A DNA stretch of 64,000 bases from Talinum fruticosum (GCA_021018815.1 JAITYX010000131.1:737001-801000), one strand, 5' to 3'. Shown: positions 11,801 through 24,710, numbered from the stretch's first letter. Numbers and translations are program-made. Notes: a model not told the origin generated them from the letters alone.

Positions 11801-12887
11801 ACGTATTTGTCTTCCCTCATAGAGTCTAGAACTGGTTTTGGGTACCTTCTTCGACCTAGTCCCAAGTTCAAGATATTTCTATCGTCATACAACATTTTAG
11901 GGGCGACCTTCGCTTGTGACCATAAATCTCAATCTCTCATCTATTGCGGGTAGAAGATATTTTATACTTCATGTTAATAGTTTATTTCCTATAATCTTAT
12001 ATATGTAACCCCAAAATTTTCACCATTCTCTATACCTCAACTACTTGATTCACCATCCTTTGAACATACAATTACCACGTATTCCTTGGGCATAAACACC
12101 TGGTATCATGTACCTTTATTATTGTCTATTCTATTTCTTTGACTCAACATGTGTCACTATACAAACAAATTTCACTAGTTCGGGCATCGGTATGATGCAC
12201 TCCTTCTCAAATTCAAAATCATACATTTCTCAATCTAGTTAATTTAGAGTTGCTTTTATTACATAAATTTTTTTGTTTTCATTCTTTATTACCCAACGGC
12301 CAAAGTTACCATTGGACACATTTGACGATTATTGAATCTTTAGGCCCTCATGAAGCACTTAGAGCTCCTGATGCTTATTATTAGCTCCAAAAATTAAATT
12401 ACAACAATAGTTTACATGTGGTTTTAAACTCATCTATGTGGCAATCAAACGAGAACCTTTCTTTTTTCAATAGAAATTGAATAATTTTGATTTATTATTT
12501 GCAAGAACTTTTTTTTTCGTTTTAGGGGTATCAAAATTTGGGCAATTATTCATTTCAAAACAAGATTCTTTTCGTTATTTCGATAGATTTATAGTTTTAT
12601 TATTATGCTGGTCAAACAAGTGATATTGGACTGGATCATCTTGACTCAAATAATATAACCACTTAACATCAATGTCATATGACGTCAACTTTTATATTGA
12701 CCATCTATATGCAAGGACAACTATAGACGCATGCGACTTGTTGGGTTTAGGCGCTATCCCCCAACAAAACTTATAATACTAACCAAGACGAATAATGGGA
12801 CTCACACATAGGACTCCACATTACACATAAAATGACTCCAAATCAGCTGGACTAAGTCTTCATATGCTTGGCTCATGATTCTCTCAA
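11801..12887 (-). other. eroded internal region of gypsy element
   Basis: This lies between integrase remnants and the primer-binding site. Gag, protease and reverse transcriptase should be here, but only about 1.1 kb remains and no domain could be recognised on the minus strand. A large internal deletion is the simplest explanation. Confidence 0.5.
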
Positions 12888-12904
12888 CCTGAAGCTCGAT
12901 ACCA
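12888..12904 (-). other. primer-binding site (tRNA-Met type)
   Basis: Minus-strand TGGTATCGAGCTTCAGG lies three bases after the LTR end GGGGCGTTACG. It resembles the TGGTATCAGAGC site complementary to initiator tRNA-Met used by many plant Ty3/gypsy and Ty1/copia elements. The position fixes the element orientation as minus. Confidence 0.75.
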
Positions 12905-12907
12905 TTT

Positions 12908-14600
12908 CGTAACGCCCCAATACGTAACCACATAAATAAGTAATTAACAGCGGAAGACTTGTAAATTGGGAGACGTTACTGTCGTTTTCAAAATGAAAAC
13001 AAGGCAAATTCATTTGAAGAAATCAATTATTCAAACAATTTATGTAAACAATCCAATCCAAATTTTCTTCATAGAAAATGAAATCTTCAAAATCCCGAGG
13101 ATCAGCTGAAGAGGAATCATGAGCCAAGAGACCGAGGGAGGGACTAGCATGCATGGGGTCAAGATGAGAGCCATACATCACTTCTCCCGACCAGACTTTA
13201 TCTTTTCTTCCTTTTTAAACTTTAGGTGTGATTGTGAATAGTCCGCCATGCGCTCGACTTCCTAAAAATTTTAAAACATAAAATAATAGACGTGTGAGCT
13301 AGAAGCTCGATGACGTTACCGTTATAAAATAAAATTATAATTTAAGTGCTCTTAAATCATTCATATCTTAAATCATTTTTCTTGAATAAACAGTTTGCAA
13401 ACTTGTCAATTGCCGATTTGCTTTGCTGATTTAGCCAAACTTAGGACCCTTATCGTGAAACGATCAACCATGGGAATCCGACTCCTAGGTTCATTGAACC
13501 ATAAGGCGATCGGTTGTGAACAATTGAACGATTAAACGGTTAAACGATTAACGATTCCGTGAACAATTGAACGATTAACGATTTTGTGAACAATTGAACG
13601 ATTGATGATTCTGTGCACAATTGAACAATTAACGATTCTGTTCACAATTAAACAATTAACGATTATGTGAACAATTGAGTGCTTAAGCGATTACGTGAAC
13701 AATTGAACGCTTAAGCGATTCTATGAACAATTTAACGCTTAAGCGATTCTGCGAACAATTGAACGATTAACGATTAAATGCTCTGCTAGCGAGTAATGAA
13801 TTGTAAGCACCAACTATTAATCAGTAAAACTTTTACTTTTAGTACAAATAATCATCTTGGAATAATATAGACAGTAGTCCATGGTTAATTATGATGTTAT
13901 CTCGGGATGACTGTTTATGTTAACTAGGAGAACAAAACCAAATAAATCCAAGGTTATCCCCACATGAATTTTTATATTTTTCCAATCAAAATAATTTTAA
14001 TTAAAATAAAAAACTAAAATTTTAAATTTTAAATTTTATAATAATGAATTAAAATTATAATTTTACTTAAAATTTAAATTTAAAATTAGATCATAAAAAT
14101 AAATATATTATTTTTTATTTAAAAAATAAATTAATTTATTTATAATAATTAAAATACATAATGATATAAAAAAATAGTGTTTCGATAAAAAAAAAAGAGT
14201 GTTAATAACAAAATAAAATTTAAATAAATTCTTTTGTTAAAAAATTTTTTAAAAATTAACTATTATATAAATAATTAAGTTTTTTATCTATGATAACAAT
14301 AATTAATTTTTTCTATCAAAAAGAAATTTAATTTTTTATTTTTATTTTAGAAAATAAAAATATATATAAAAGAGATGGGAAGGAGAGACATACAGAGGCT
14401 GGATAGAAAGAAGGGGGAGGGGAGAGAAAGAGAGAAAGACGTACAGAGAGGGAAGGAAAGAGGAAGGGAGGGATATTATTGTTCTTTTACTTTTTAAATA
14501 ATAACTAAAATGTAAATTTTATAACTAAAATTGTAATTATAAATTAAAATGTGATGTGATTTGTAAATTTTCCTATTCTCAATCTATTTTATAATAGTGC
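12908..14600 (-). mobile_element. 5' LTR region of minus-strand gypsy element (far end unresolved)
   Basis: The LTR ends on the minus strand at about 12908 (GGGGCGTTACG, with the canonical final A changed) next to the primer-binding site. It contains a minisatellite (13516-13778), a very AT-rich stretch (13960-14360) and a purine-rich block (14381-14476) that is the counterpart in character of the pyrimidine block in the 3' LTR. The outer end was not found; 14600 is where recognisable LINE sequence begins. Confidence 0.5.
13516..13778 (+). repeat. 27-28-bp minisatellite, about nine copies
   Basis: Imperfect tandem copies of a unit of type GAACAATTGAACGATTAACG plus ATTCTGT. In three adjacent copies (13669-13752) the middle reads GCTTAAGCGATT in place of GATTAACGATT. 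It lies inside the gypsy 5' LTR region. Confidence 0.8.
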
Positions 14601-14614
14601 AAACTGGTAAAAAA

Positions 14615-14981
14615 AAAAAAAACTACATACAAATTTTGCTTGGGATGCGGGTTTTCGAAGAGTGATAACAGAAGGAGATTGTCTTCCCCTCATTGTTAAC
14701 CTCAAGCAACGCAATAATCAAACGAGTTTCCTTGGGATGGTCTTCACAGATATTTATTCCATCGCCCAAAAGTTTGATTTTATTTCTTGGAACCATATTC
14801 TTCGAGCAGGGAATCGGGTAGCTCATTCTCTTGCTCACCTTCAACCCTATGATTCTTCTAACAAGATTTAGTTGGAGGACGAACCTGAGTATATCTTAGA
14901 CTTGCCCTTCAAGATATGTATTTCTATCTTAATGCAAATTAATAATAAGCCCTTGCGGCCCTTTTCTATCAAAAAAAAATC
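14615..14981 (+). pseudogene. 5'-truncated LINE 3' end with RNase H-like domain
   Basis: The plus-strand frame at 14662-14871 has the C-terminal half of the plant RNase H-like domain found at the end of L1-type LINE ORF2 and related proteins (RVT_3). It reads EGDCLPLIVNLKQ, where the D of ESDC/EGDC is a conserved active-site residue, then SWNHILRAGNRVAHSLAHL, matching the R.GN..AH.LA motif. After the stop come about 100 bases of 3' sequence and a short A-run at about 14972-14980, consistent with target-primed insertion of a 5'-truncated LINE. No clear target duplication was seen. The upstream RNase H residues and the reverse transcriptase are absent. Confidence 0.7.
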
Positions 14982-15193
14982 TTAGGGGAAGCATTATATG
15001 TTAGGCTTGTTCGATAAAGGTTGGCAATTACCTCCTCCCTTTGGGTCTATTGTTTGGCTCATTGGACTGCTCTAAGATAGAGGTTTAGTGGGTTGACCTA
15101 CTTTTTACCCTTACTAAAAAAATTTTTTAAAAAATACATATAATTTGTTGGTAGTAAATTTAACCAAGTACAACATCTAAATCACAGTAGAAA

Positions 15194-15422
15194 TATTGAC
15201 ACTTTACCAATTGTTTACGTCTCATAATAATAAATTAATATATTGACATATCATTTTTTAACAGTTTACTACCCTAAAATTTTTTAAGTAGGGTAGTAAT
15301 TTATTTTCATAGAATAGGGTAGTAAATTGTTAAAAAATGATATAAGAGACTAATCTGTTATTTGTGAGATATAAGAGACTTTTTATCATTTATCCATATC
15401 ACAAGTTAATAAAGTGTCAATA
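15194..15422. mobile_element. foldback MITE, 229 bp
   Basis: The outer ends are inverted copies (TATTGACACTTTA at 15194-15206 and TAAAGTGTCAATA at 15410-15422). An inner pair of 29-base arms at 15248-15276 and 15315-15343 is complementary with a single mismatch. There is no coding capacity. The whole unit could fold into one long hairpin, as expected for a small non-autonomous DNA element. Confidence 0.7.
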
Positions 15423-16200
15423 ATTTTAAATTAGTAAGACAAATATAACTTTAAAAGAATAATAGATTTTATATAACAGGTCATTAATGGGTTAAGTTGT
15501 CATGTCCCATTAGCATGGTCTAAATAAATCAGCCTATTATTGACCCAACTTTAATCTTATTTTTAAAAAATTATTCCCTTATTCTAATAGGAATCTAACT
15601 CATGCTCATTCTTACTCTCACATCTACCTCCACATCTAGATGACCTAAGATGAGGTTAAGGAACGAGGAAATATCCCGGAGACATCCACATCCAAATGAA
15701 ATAGTGAGTTATCCAAATTTAATTATTCGAGTGGGACCACCTAAAGTAGACGTTTGAGTTAGATATATGGATGACATGTATCTAAAACCTTAAGTTAGAG
15801 AGGCAAATATGAATAAACCTATAAGGGTTTATCACTGGTAGTCAAATTAAGGCTACCATCATCAACAATTTTGTCAAGGTATGAACATCATCTCCAGTAA
15901 TTTTTATGAGAAGTCCTCTTTTGGCACCACACGTAACGTGTACATCAGGGATAACTAAGTCACCAATTTGTCATTTCTTTATAGTGGATAAACAATGCAA
16001 GAAAATCAATTAGATAGCTGCCATACAACTTTTAATAACGATGATAACGACAAACAGCCAATCTATAGGAATTCATTCTGTTAAAATAAGATAAACGGAT
16101 CAGTACATAAATGTGCATGATGTTGATCATTCTCCTGTCTTTGGACTTCCCTGCTTGCTTTCTTTTCTTCTGCCCTCCTTGTCGACTTTTCTTCCTTTAC
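15423..16200. other. intergenic, nothing recognised
   Basis: AT-rich sequence with no domain or element end found. The minus-strand frame at 16081-16308 (75 codons, charged, no motif) overlaps the candidate small plus-strand gene that follows and is less convincing. Confidence 0.4.
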
Positions 16201-16210
16201 TGTATATATA
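16201..16210 (+). promoter_or_regulatory. candidate TATA box
   Basis: TGTATATATA lies 47 bases before the ATG at 16257, with a pyrimidine-rich leader (TTTCTTCTCC, TCTCTCTC) in between, the usual plant promoter and 5' leader layout. No expression evidence is available. Confidence 0.35.
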
Positions 16211-16256
16211 CATCCTTTAATTTCTTCTCCTCCTATCTTCTCTCTCAAATCTTGCC

Positions 16257-16418
16257 ATGAAGACTCTAATCCTACTTCCTCTTTGGGGTTCCATGCTTTT
16301 TGCTGCATCTTACTTGGTCCAGAATCTCACAAACCCGAACCTCTTGTTTGACCTTCTTCCTCTTCTTGTTGACACTTCCAGCTCTCTTAAACACCCCTCA
16401 CAGTCCATATTGGTCTAA
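16257..16418 (+). CDS. candidate 53-residue secreted peptide or first exon
   Basis: The reading frame starts at an ATG in a reasonable context (TTGCCATGA) after a CT-rich leader and a TATA-like motif. The product begins MKTLILLPLWGSMLFAASYL, a hydrophobic stretch that resembles a signal peptide or membrane anchor, then LVQNLTNPNLLFDLLPLL and a Ser-rich tail. No family was recognised. It could be a small secreted peptide, the first exon of a gene whose other exons are gone, or a chance frame. A CT microsatellite follows at about 16494-16519. Confidence 0.3.
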   Translation: MKTLILLPLWGSMLFAASYLVQNLTNPNLLFDLLPLLVDTSSSLKHPSQSILV

Positions 16419-17067
16419 ATGGTAGATTGTCTACAAAGACTCAGAATTCTAGCCTTTTCCGTCCATTATATCGCCACCCTCCTTATATCTTTTGCTCTCT
16501 CTCTCTCTCTCTCTCTCTATCAACTATAAAGAAATTTTGCAACTTATCCACAGTATGTATCATCCATATACAAAGCATGGTGTTAATACTGACCGTACCG
16601 TAGATGATGTTAAACTAGGGCTACGATCATATATATATGCCTCAAATGCATAAAAGTCACAAAACTCATTACAAAAATTACATAATTAGCTATAAAAAGC
16701 ACCATATTAATTATATATAAATTAGTTTATACCCGCGCTAAAGTAGAGAATATGTTAAAATGTAGAAATATTAAAGAGAAACTTTTGCCATTTGATAGAC
16801 GAGATTTCAATTACAGTTGTTATATCAAAAAATGAATTATAAATGAAATAAAAATCTTATTGATACTTTTAAAAGACTAATTCAAACAAAAAACATATTT
16901 ACATCCTCCTTATGAATAAAGCAATTAAAAAATATGGTGTCAAAAATATTACCATTTGTCCCTGAATACCCATACAAGATGTAATATTTCTTTTTTTTAA
17001 AAAAAAAGACCCCCTAATAATATAAAAATAATCTTTACAAAAAAACCATAAAAAATCATGATATGAG

Positions 17068-17108
<41 letters not shown>

Positions 17109-19428
17109 TGATACACATGAGCCAAAAATCTAATTGTCTAAGTATAGTCTATCATAATGTATTAAAATATTTATATATATGAGTATAAATTATTAATAAT
17201 AGACTCACGTATATCATTACAATACTAACACGTAAAACATCAATTTTCACATAATGGAAGGAAAGACTTGAGGGCCAGATTTGCCTTAGTTGTATTTTGG
17301 ATGACTAATTAAATTTATTAAGTTGTATTCTGGATGATTAATTAAGTTTATTGAGTTTGCTTTTGCGGCGATAAAATTTGAGCTTGAGATGATTTTTGAT
17401 AGAGAAGACAAAGACATTGTTAAGGAAGGAAGACATGACTGGTCTTTTAATGTGAGATAGAGTCACTATATTTTATGAGAAGAGTTACTCAAGGCTAGTT
17501 TTGTGCCAAACAACCTTAGTCTAGTTATAAATTTTTTGGTTGGGGGATTTAGCCATGGCCCTAGTATTGATACACTTGTGTTATTGTCAATTTGAATTTT
17601 TATTGTTTTGTTTACATTTACTTTTATTTATTATTAATTATTTTTGTACTCTTGAGCTTTTAGTTTATATATTTTTGGTAACCCTAATACTCGAAGAAAC
17701 TTGCATAAAATGCAGTTTTGAATTCATAATATTAGTACCTAAACACTATAATTGAAAAAAGAAAATTTATGTTTCACCCTAAAACTCCTTGTTTTTCAAG
17801 CACTCATGCCATCGAAAGAATGTTTTCGCCGCGTGTCCAAAAATTATTGTTTTCAAGCATGGTATATAAGTGGTGCCGATTGCATAAATTAAATATTTTG
17901 ACATTTTCTTATTTGGCTTCTCTTTTAAAGTGACAATTTTATACATTGTACAGAGCCAATAAATTAATCATTTAAGTAAAAAATTGAGTTTTAATTAGAG
18001 GAAGGAGAAAGATGAATAGATATTTACCTTAAAAATAATTCATAAAATTATAAAATTTATAGACACATAATTTATAAGCATACATAAGGAGTAACTTTCC
18101 ATAAAAAATAAATAAAGGAGTACCTTGAAAAATGAATTTCCATACATGTAAGTATTATATTTTAGTAGTCTACAAAATTAATTTACTTTTACAACATTGT
18201 AAAAAAAAAACAGTAAAAAGTACATATAATTCAACTATTATAAAATCCATAAAATTTAGAATTTAGATTAAATTTTATACACTTATATTTTTATTGGTAC
18301 TTAAAATTTCTAATATAAACATTATAATAATATGATCACACATTAACGCCTGACCCCAAAGCGGATTACATCAACGGTCAAACAAAAATTAATCATGCAT
18401 TTGATAAATTTCAACTGTAAAACAAAGATTAGAATAATGCCCACCAAACTATTTTCTTTTGATAATAATATATTTGGAGGGAAGTGCAGGAAAAATTCTA
18501 ATTTTAGAATATAAAGTGCATCAAAAGTTGAAAATTCTCTCCAACAATAAAAAAAAATTAGAAATTAAATTCAATTTTAATTCAAAAGATTTACTTAAGA
18601 AATTAAAATATGTGAATATATTAATGAAACAATATACAACAATATAATCGTATTGATGAGAAATTTGGAAGATCAATTCTTACCTATTTTATACCCACTC
18701 AAATACTCTCTTTTGAGCTTTGTATCACAGCATAATAGTGATATGGACATATGTAAAAAGAGAAAAGGTCAGAATTTCAAGTGGTGTTAAAAGAGACAAA
18801 GCTTCTAATGAAGACAATATGAGATTTGAATTTTAAAAATTATATTTGCAACAAAAAAAAAAAGTGGTTCCCTCCTAAAAATAGCCTAATTAAAAGTTAG
18901 AGTAAGAGATTAACTAATTAGACTAAAAAAATGTATGTGAAGGAAATAATTTTTAAAATTTTGTGATTAAAAAATTATTTATAAATTAGATTTTCTTTTA
19001 TTTGAATGATAATTTTTAATGTAGTAACTAATAAATATAGTTTACGTAGTTTCAATGTTTATTTTTTATAACAAATATTTTTGATCGTATTTGGGAAAGT
19101 TGAGTAAATAAATGCTTAGTAGAATCTCCATAAATGTATATACATCGTCTTTCCATAAATTATCTTTCAAACATCTTTGACAAAATAGATGTAATTTAGT
19201 TTAAAATTTCAAAAAAGGATAGAAAAAGGGATAGAACCAATTTGAGAGTAATATTGTTTAGACAAGATTCAATGTGGAAAGAACAATTAAAAAAATTTTA
19301 AATTATGTATGTGTTTGTAGGTTTATGTCTGTCAAATGCATATATATCATGTTTAATGATTTATTTTTTTAATAAAAAATATGTTTAATATTTATGAAAA
19401 GAGTTTTATAAATGCATAATGAATTCAT
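16419..19428. other. AT-rich intergenic DNA with microsatellites
   Basis: No gene or full element was recognised. A (CT)n run lies at about 16494-16519 and an (AT)n run at 17071-17106. Open frames (for example 17540-17755 and 18459-18647) are short, AT-driven and without motifs. Confidence 0.5.
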
Positions 19429-19432
19429 TTAA

Positions 19433-19858
19433 GGTCTGTGTTCGACAAGTAGGTTTTAAGGTAGTGGTTAGTGTTTTGGAGGAGATAAAACACTACTTAC
19501 CTAAAAATGTAAGTGTTTGGCAAAGTAGTGTTTGACATAGTGATTAGAGTTTTAGGTAGAGTTTTCAAACGCTACTCAAAGTAACGTTTTCAAAAACACT
19601 ACATATTGTTTGCACATAATTTCCGAAATTCTCCTTTTTATTTTCTAAAAGCTTTTATGAATTATATCATTTTAAGTCATTTTATAAAAATCAGCTACTT
19701 AAACAGCTACTATTACCAAACACACTTATCTTAAATCACTTGTTGAACATCTAACTACTAACCACTAGTCAAGTAATAACTAATAACTAATAAAATAGCT
19801 AACAATTATTAAAACAACTAACAGTCTACTAAAACAACTAATTTTACCGAACACATCC
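19433..19858. mobile_element. MITE with GGTCTGTGTTCG ends, 426 bp
   Basis: The left end GGTCTGTGTTCGACAAGTAG and the reverse complement of the right end GGATGTGTTCGGTAAAATTA are similar. Both inner flanks have GTAGTGGTTAG/CTAACCACTA-type sequence in inverted orientation. TTAA lies on both sides (19429-19432 and 19859-19862). There is no coding content. Superfamily is uncertain: the TGTTTGG/TGTTCGG-type ends are shared by several plant MITE groups. Confidence 0.55.
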
Positions 19859-20020
19859 TTAATAGTAGTTGAAAATGACCTTAATTGGAACAATCTGGAC
19901 TACATTCATGTTATATGTACATCTTAACCGTTTATCTATTTTATTTTTTAAAATGCATAAATCCATTTTTAAAAATTTTAAAAAACACTTATAATTATAG
20001 CATAAAATACAATTTGTGAA

Positions 20021-20626
20021 AGGCATGTTTGGTTGACTTCCTCTTTACTCATGATATACAAGCTAAAAAAAGAAAATTTTATAAAAGAGAAGTTATTTGT
20101 GTGTGTTTTGTGCGTGATAAAAGAGAATTTATCAATTAAAAATCAACCTTCCTTTCTTAACCTAATATTCCTAAATTGATGTTGCCATCTCCAACCCCAC
20201 CATCTTTCCCAACCCCTCCTCCCACTTTGCAGCGTCCACACTGTAAATAACGCCGGAAAAAATGGCCTCCTCCAAAGGCTTATTTTAGTCTTGGCCTTTG
20301 GTCGGAAATAATGGATATTGGACACTGGTGACGAAAATAGTGGAGGTGAGATTGAGGGGACACCGATGACGGAAATATTCATTCAACAGGCGTCACATTA
20401 TTTTTGGTAGGGGGCCTGGAAGAGATAGGCCTGTAAACTTGATGTCAATAGCCCACTAGAACTCGTCGGGAAATTCTGTTAGCCACAGCATCACATTCAG
20501 CAATCGGGCAAGCTTGCCAGTGACCTACAGGAAATAATGGTGACTGGTAGTGGCGGCTGGGGAAGGTTAAGGGTCTTGCTGAATTTTTAGAGAGGAAAGT
20601 CATTGAATGCTACCAAACACTAATAC
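20021..20626. mobile_element. possible second MITE with TGTTTGGT ends
   Basis: The left part GGCATGTTTGGTTGACTTCC and the reverse complement of the right part (TTAGTGTTTGGTAGCATTC) share TGTTTGGT, and both continue to a CTTTCCTC-like stretch. The interior is more GC-rich than its surroundings and holds a 79-codon minus-strand frame with no motif. Target duplications were not resolved. Confidence 0.35.
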
Positions 20627-20804
20627 AAAAAATTATATTAATTATAATTGTTTAATTTTTAAAATTCATATTATTATATTAATAAAAGTGAAAAAATATG
20701 AATGATCGTGATTAATTCAATATACATGTACGGTTAAGATTGAAAACAATTATGGTGATTATCATAGTTGTAGTATACCGATAATCACTACAACTTTTTG
20801 CTTA

Positions 20805-21125
20805 AAATAGATGTCATCAACTACTAATTTTAGTAGTTGAAGAGATTTAGTAGTTGAAGAGATTTAATAGTTGATGACATTTATTTCAAACTTATAAAAT
20901 TAAGGTTATTTTCAACTATCTATTACATAAAAATCATTTATACACATATAAAAATCAATTATGAAAATAGTTTTTATATGTGTATAAATGATTTAGTAGT
21001 TGAAGAGATTTAATAGTTTTTATATGTTACTTTTAAATGTTAAAAACTAATGTTCTTCATTAATTTATATTTTTTGCCAAATTTAAATGTTAAGAACATT
21101 AGTTTTTAACATTTAAAAGTAACAT
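20805..21125. repeat. cluster of three successive inverted repeats
   Basis: Hairpin 1: arms 20805-20823 and 20868-20886 (19 bases, one mismatch). Hairpin 2: perfect 24-base arms 20931-20954 and 20971-20994 with a 16-base loop. Hairpin 3: perfect 34-base arms 21024-21057 and 21092-21125 with a 34-base loop. A 26-base direct repeat (ATTTAGTAGTTGAAGAGATT and onward) at 20845-20870 and 20991-21016 links the hairpins. There is no coding content. It may be a composite of foldback elements. Confidence 0.85.
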
Positions 21126-24100
21126 TTTATATTTTTTGACAAAAACATCCCTTCATTAATTTATATTTGGCAAATTCTTTATATCATTTTATGTCAATTT
21201 ATAATAATCAGTTAATTCAACCACTAAATTTACCAAACACATTTATTCAACCGCTCAATTGAATAGTTATCCGCTAACGACTAAAATTTAAAAGGTATCG
21301 ACTACTTCAATAATTATCTCGCCACACAAACAGTGTATCGTCACTCAAATAACTCATTTTGCAAAACATGGCCTAACAATAAGGGTTGGTGACATATGAT
21401 ATAATTTCTCCAAACTTTTAGGCAAATGTGTGATTTTTACAAACAACTCTTCCACAAAGGCTAATGGAAAGAGTTATTTAGAGCCAAATAATCTGTTCCA
21501 AAAAGTTGTGTACCAAACACCCATTTAGCTAGTTGATTCGGTCAAAACAACTAAACTCCTTCAAACAACTCTTTCTCCCCCTAAAAGTCCGTAACCAAAC
21601 ACTAGCATTATTTTTTGTTTTAATTTCTTTTAACATTAATAAGTGATTCTTATACTATGTTATATAATTTGATAATTTTTATTTTTTCGATACAGTTAGA
21701 GTTGTTTTTCGAGAACTTCTCACGTTCTATAGAACATGTTTCTTTCCTCATAAAACCTAGTTTCTTATATATACGTATACAACATATAACATATACTTCT
21801 CTACCTAGAGTCATTTAACAACTTCCAGATTATTTGCCAAGAATAAAGTAACAAGCATCATGAGTCTTAGCCTTCATACTTCACCAATATAAAACAAATC
21901 CAACATAAATACTATTGCTACAACAGTACAATGTTGTAGCTGTCAAAAGTCAAGACAGGATGAAGAAATTAAGGTTGCTCCACTTTCACTCGCTTGCAAA
22001 AGCAACCAAATGTGCAAAAGAGCCAAACCCCCAAAGGCAAAACAAAGGGGAAAGAAAAAGCAGGCAATAGGTTGGCTTGGGTTGGAATTTCGCATAGATT
22101 CTCTCCAATGTGTAAATGTAAAAGCTGCTGAGATTGGAAACCAAATTAAGCAAACCAAGAAATGACTCTGCCAAAGAAGGAATCCCCAATCTCAATGATT
22201 GATTTACACAACCAATTAAGCTTTAATATTCCCAAAACTCGTGGCCTCACTTAAACCTGACAAAAAAACAAATTTGATTAGAGATATAATTTGAATCAAA
22301 TGGCTCCAATCATTTTACATCAAACAAATAAAGTAGGCTTATTTCATTCAACTTAAAGTCTAAATTGGGACTAAGTTAACCGAGTCTGAATATTTTTTCT
22401 AACATTTATAAGACTTGTTTATAAGATCAATCAATTTAAAATTAATCTGATCAAAATAATCCGGATCTAAATTTGAAAAAACAACCCATTTCATAGGTCT
22501 TGCTTCAATTCCATGCCATGAGGGGTCCAGAGTTCAAATGATCATGAGTCATTTGTGATAGATCTGTATCAAAAAGCTGAAGAGCGGAAACTGATGTATT
22601 AGGAAAGAGGAGGAGGACCACCTAACCACCAGGCCCATAGGGTAGGGATAGGGTCCAACTGCTATTCTTCAGAAAATTCATGAATGTACCTGAAATTGAA
22701 AACACAAACTCCATGTATCCCCATCCAATTTGGTCTTTGTACAGTGTCATTTGTTATTCTGTCCAATCGTGAGATAACATCATTTATATGTTATTGACTG
22801 TTAGGAAACAGGAACACATGGCAGGAAGAAAAGATTCATCGTAAATTAGTATTTGATTTGATTTGATTTTTCTAAACCTTCTATCATTTTATTATTTTAT
22901 TCTTACTATTGAATATTGAATGAGGTATTCATTAAGTGATTAAATATGAGATGTTTTTAGATTCTAGATTTATTTCAAATTTTATTCTTTTTTGTGATGA
23001 ACTTTATATTATATCTCAATTAATTAAGAAAATAATTAAGATTAAATTAATGAAATGGTTCAAGATAGAAATGATAGTATACACAAAACTCATAAATTTG
23101 AGAATTCATCCCACTTATTACTCTAAATAACAACAATAATTTCTTTGTGAAAATTTATTGTTATTTTCACTAAAGATACGTATTTTTTTTTAAATGTGCA
23201 CTATGAAATATAAAGGATAATAGGTGTTCTTGAGTCGATTTTAAGATTAGATTAATAAATAACTTTTGCATGAGTTTTATCAAAGTTTTGTTTGTCTTCA
23301 ACTCAAAATTGAAACAAATTGACTCATAAACCCTTAAAATAGATAGGAAGACGAGTAAGAAGATTATTGACGAACAAATACACAGTAGGTTATAAAAAGA
23401 AGAAAGATAAATCACATTCTCATTTCTATAATTAACAACAAAAAAACTTATGCCGGCTTTGGGAGTCGAGAGGTCTATTTTGTTTAGCTAATTGAATGCG
23501 ACTCTTCATCTTTGTCTTCTTAATTTAGATAGTTACGTTTTAGATATTTTAAAAATTACGATGATTTTTTAGAGTTTATTGTCGCTAATCTATCCTATCA
23601 TTTGACCTATGAGAGAATTTTAAAATTTTATGTTTCTTATTTCTATCCATTTTTTTTAGAGAGTTTTAACAATGATTTCATAAATTTTATTAACTAGGAG
23701 TGATTTTGCTCGATTTCTTATACATTTTCAGTGGTTATGTGAAAAAGCAATGGAATCGGGGCATGGTTAACCTACCAAGGGGAAGCATGAAATTTTGGGA
23801 ATAGACAACCAATTCGCAAGCAGACCAATGAGAGTAAGTTTTTGATATCAAAATCACCACATGAAGGAAGATGTATATATTACATGCCTGAGAGCAATGT
23901 ATCCACATGCTACACATATATACGTCTTTTCTACATATATTCACCATAGAGTAATATACATTTACTCATGTAACTATTAGAAGCATATATTTTTAGGAAA
24001 ATATAAACGTTACACTAGCTCCACTATGATTTCAGTTGCTTCTAGATCTTAAAAACTATAATGAATAATTGACTCAAAAGTACACTTTTTTTTTTTTTTT

Positions 24101-24263
24101 GAACCAATTGACTTTAAGTATTTGATGGTGTAGTAAATAAATAAACTGTGTAAACGTGTAATGCATGAAATATACAAAAATGCCATAGTATAAAAATTCT
24201 TCAGATGACACATCTTAACTTAGGCACATAAAATCCCCTATTTTTTTTTTTTTATTTATTAAA
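21126..24263. other. intergenic, no supported gene
   Basis: AT-rich DNA. Phrases such as CCAAACACA at about 21231 and ACCAAACACCC at about 21510 hint at further MITE ends, but pairs could not be matched. Overlapping minus-strand frames at 21943-22195 are hydrophobic and carry no recognised domain; they could be a remnant exon. No RNA gene was seen. Confidence 0.4.
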
Positions 24264-24291
24264 CCATATGTTAACACCCATTAACATATGG
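24264..24291. repeat. 28-bp perfect palindrome upstream of the host gene
   Basis: Arms CCATATGTTAA and TTAACATATGG are separated by six bases. It lies about 420 bases before the start codon of the membrane-protein gene, right after a long T-run. It may be a small insertion scar or a regulatory site; the sequence alone does not decide. Confidence 0.6.
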
Positions 24292-24710
24292 CCGGAAGCG
24301 GAGACGTTCTGGCAATAGTGGCACATTACTTGCTATTCCTAGAGAGCTAGATTCCTAGCGTGTTAGTGCTGGCGTGATTGCCACGCTCCACTCTAGCGAG
24401 TGAACAGTTTGAAGGCCTTTATTAATTTGTGAGAATAGTAGTAGTAGTAGCAGGCATCAGTACCAGGACCATTTGCCCAACTTCTTCAAATCCAAATCCT
24501 TCCCTTCTTTTACTCTTCAAGACATATCGCCCACTCCATAGACCAAAGAAAATTCCCTAAATCAACACCCAGAAAAAGAAAAAAAAAAAGAAAAAGAAAA
24601 ATCTGCCTGAACTTTTCAATCGAGCTCAACCCCTATCCTCTCTCCATTCACCCACAATCAAAATTACCCACACACCAAAATTCCCCAAATCAAAACCCCC
24701 AAAATCCGCC

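Noticed and set aside
21943..22195. Overlapping hydrophobic minus-strand frames as a membrane-protein gene
   Set aside because: No family match, two competing frames, no promoter or splice context; kept only as a possible remnant.
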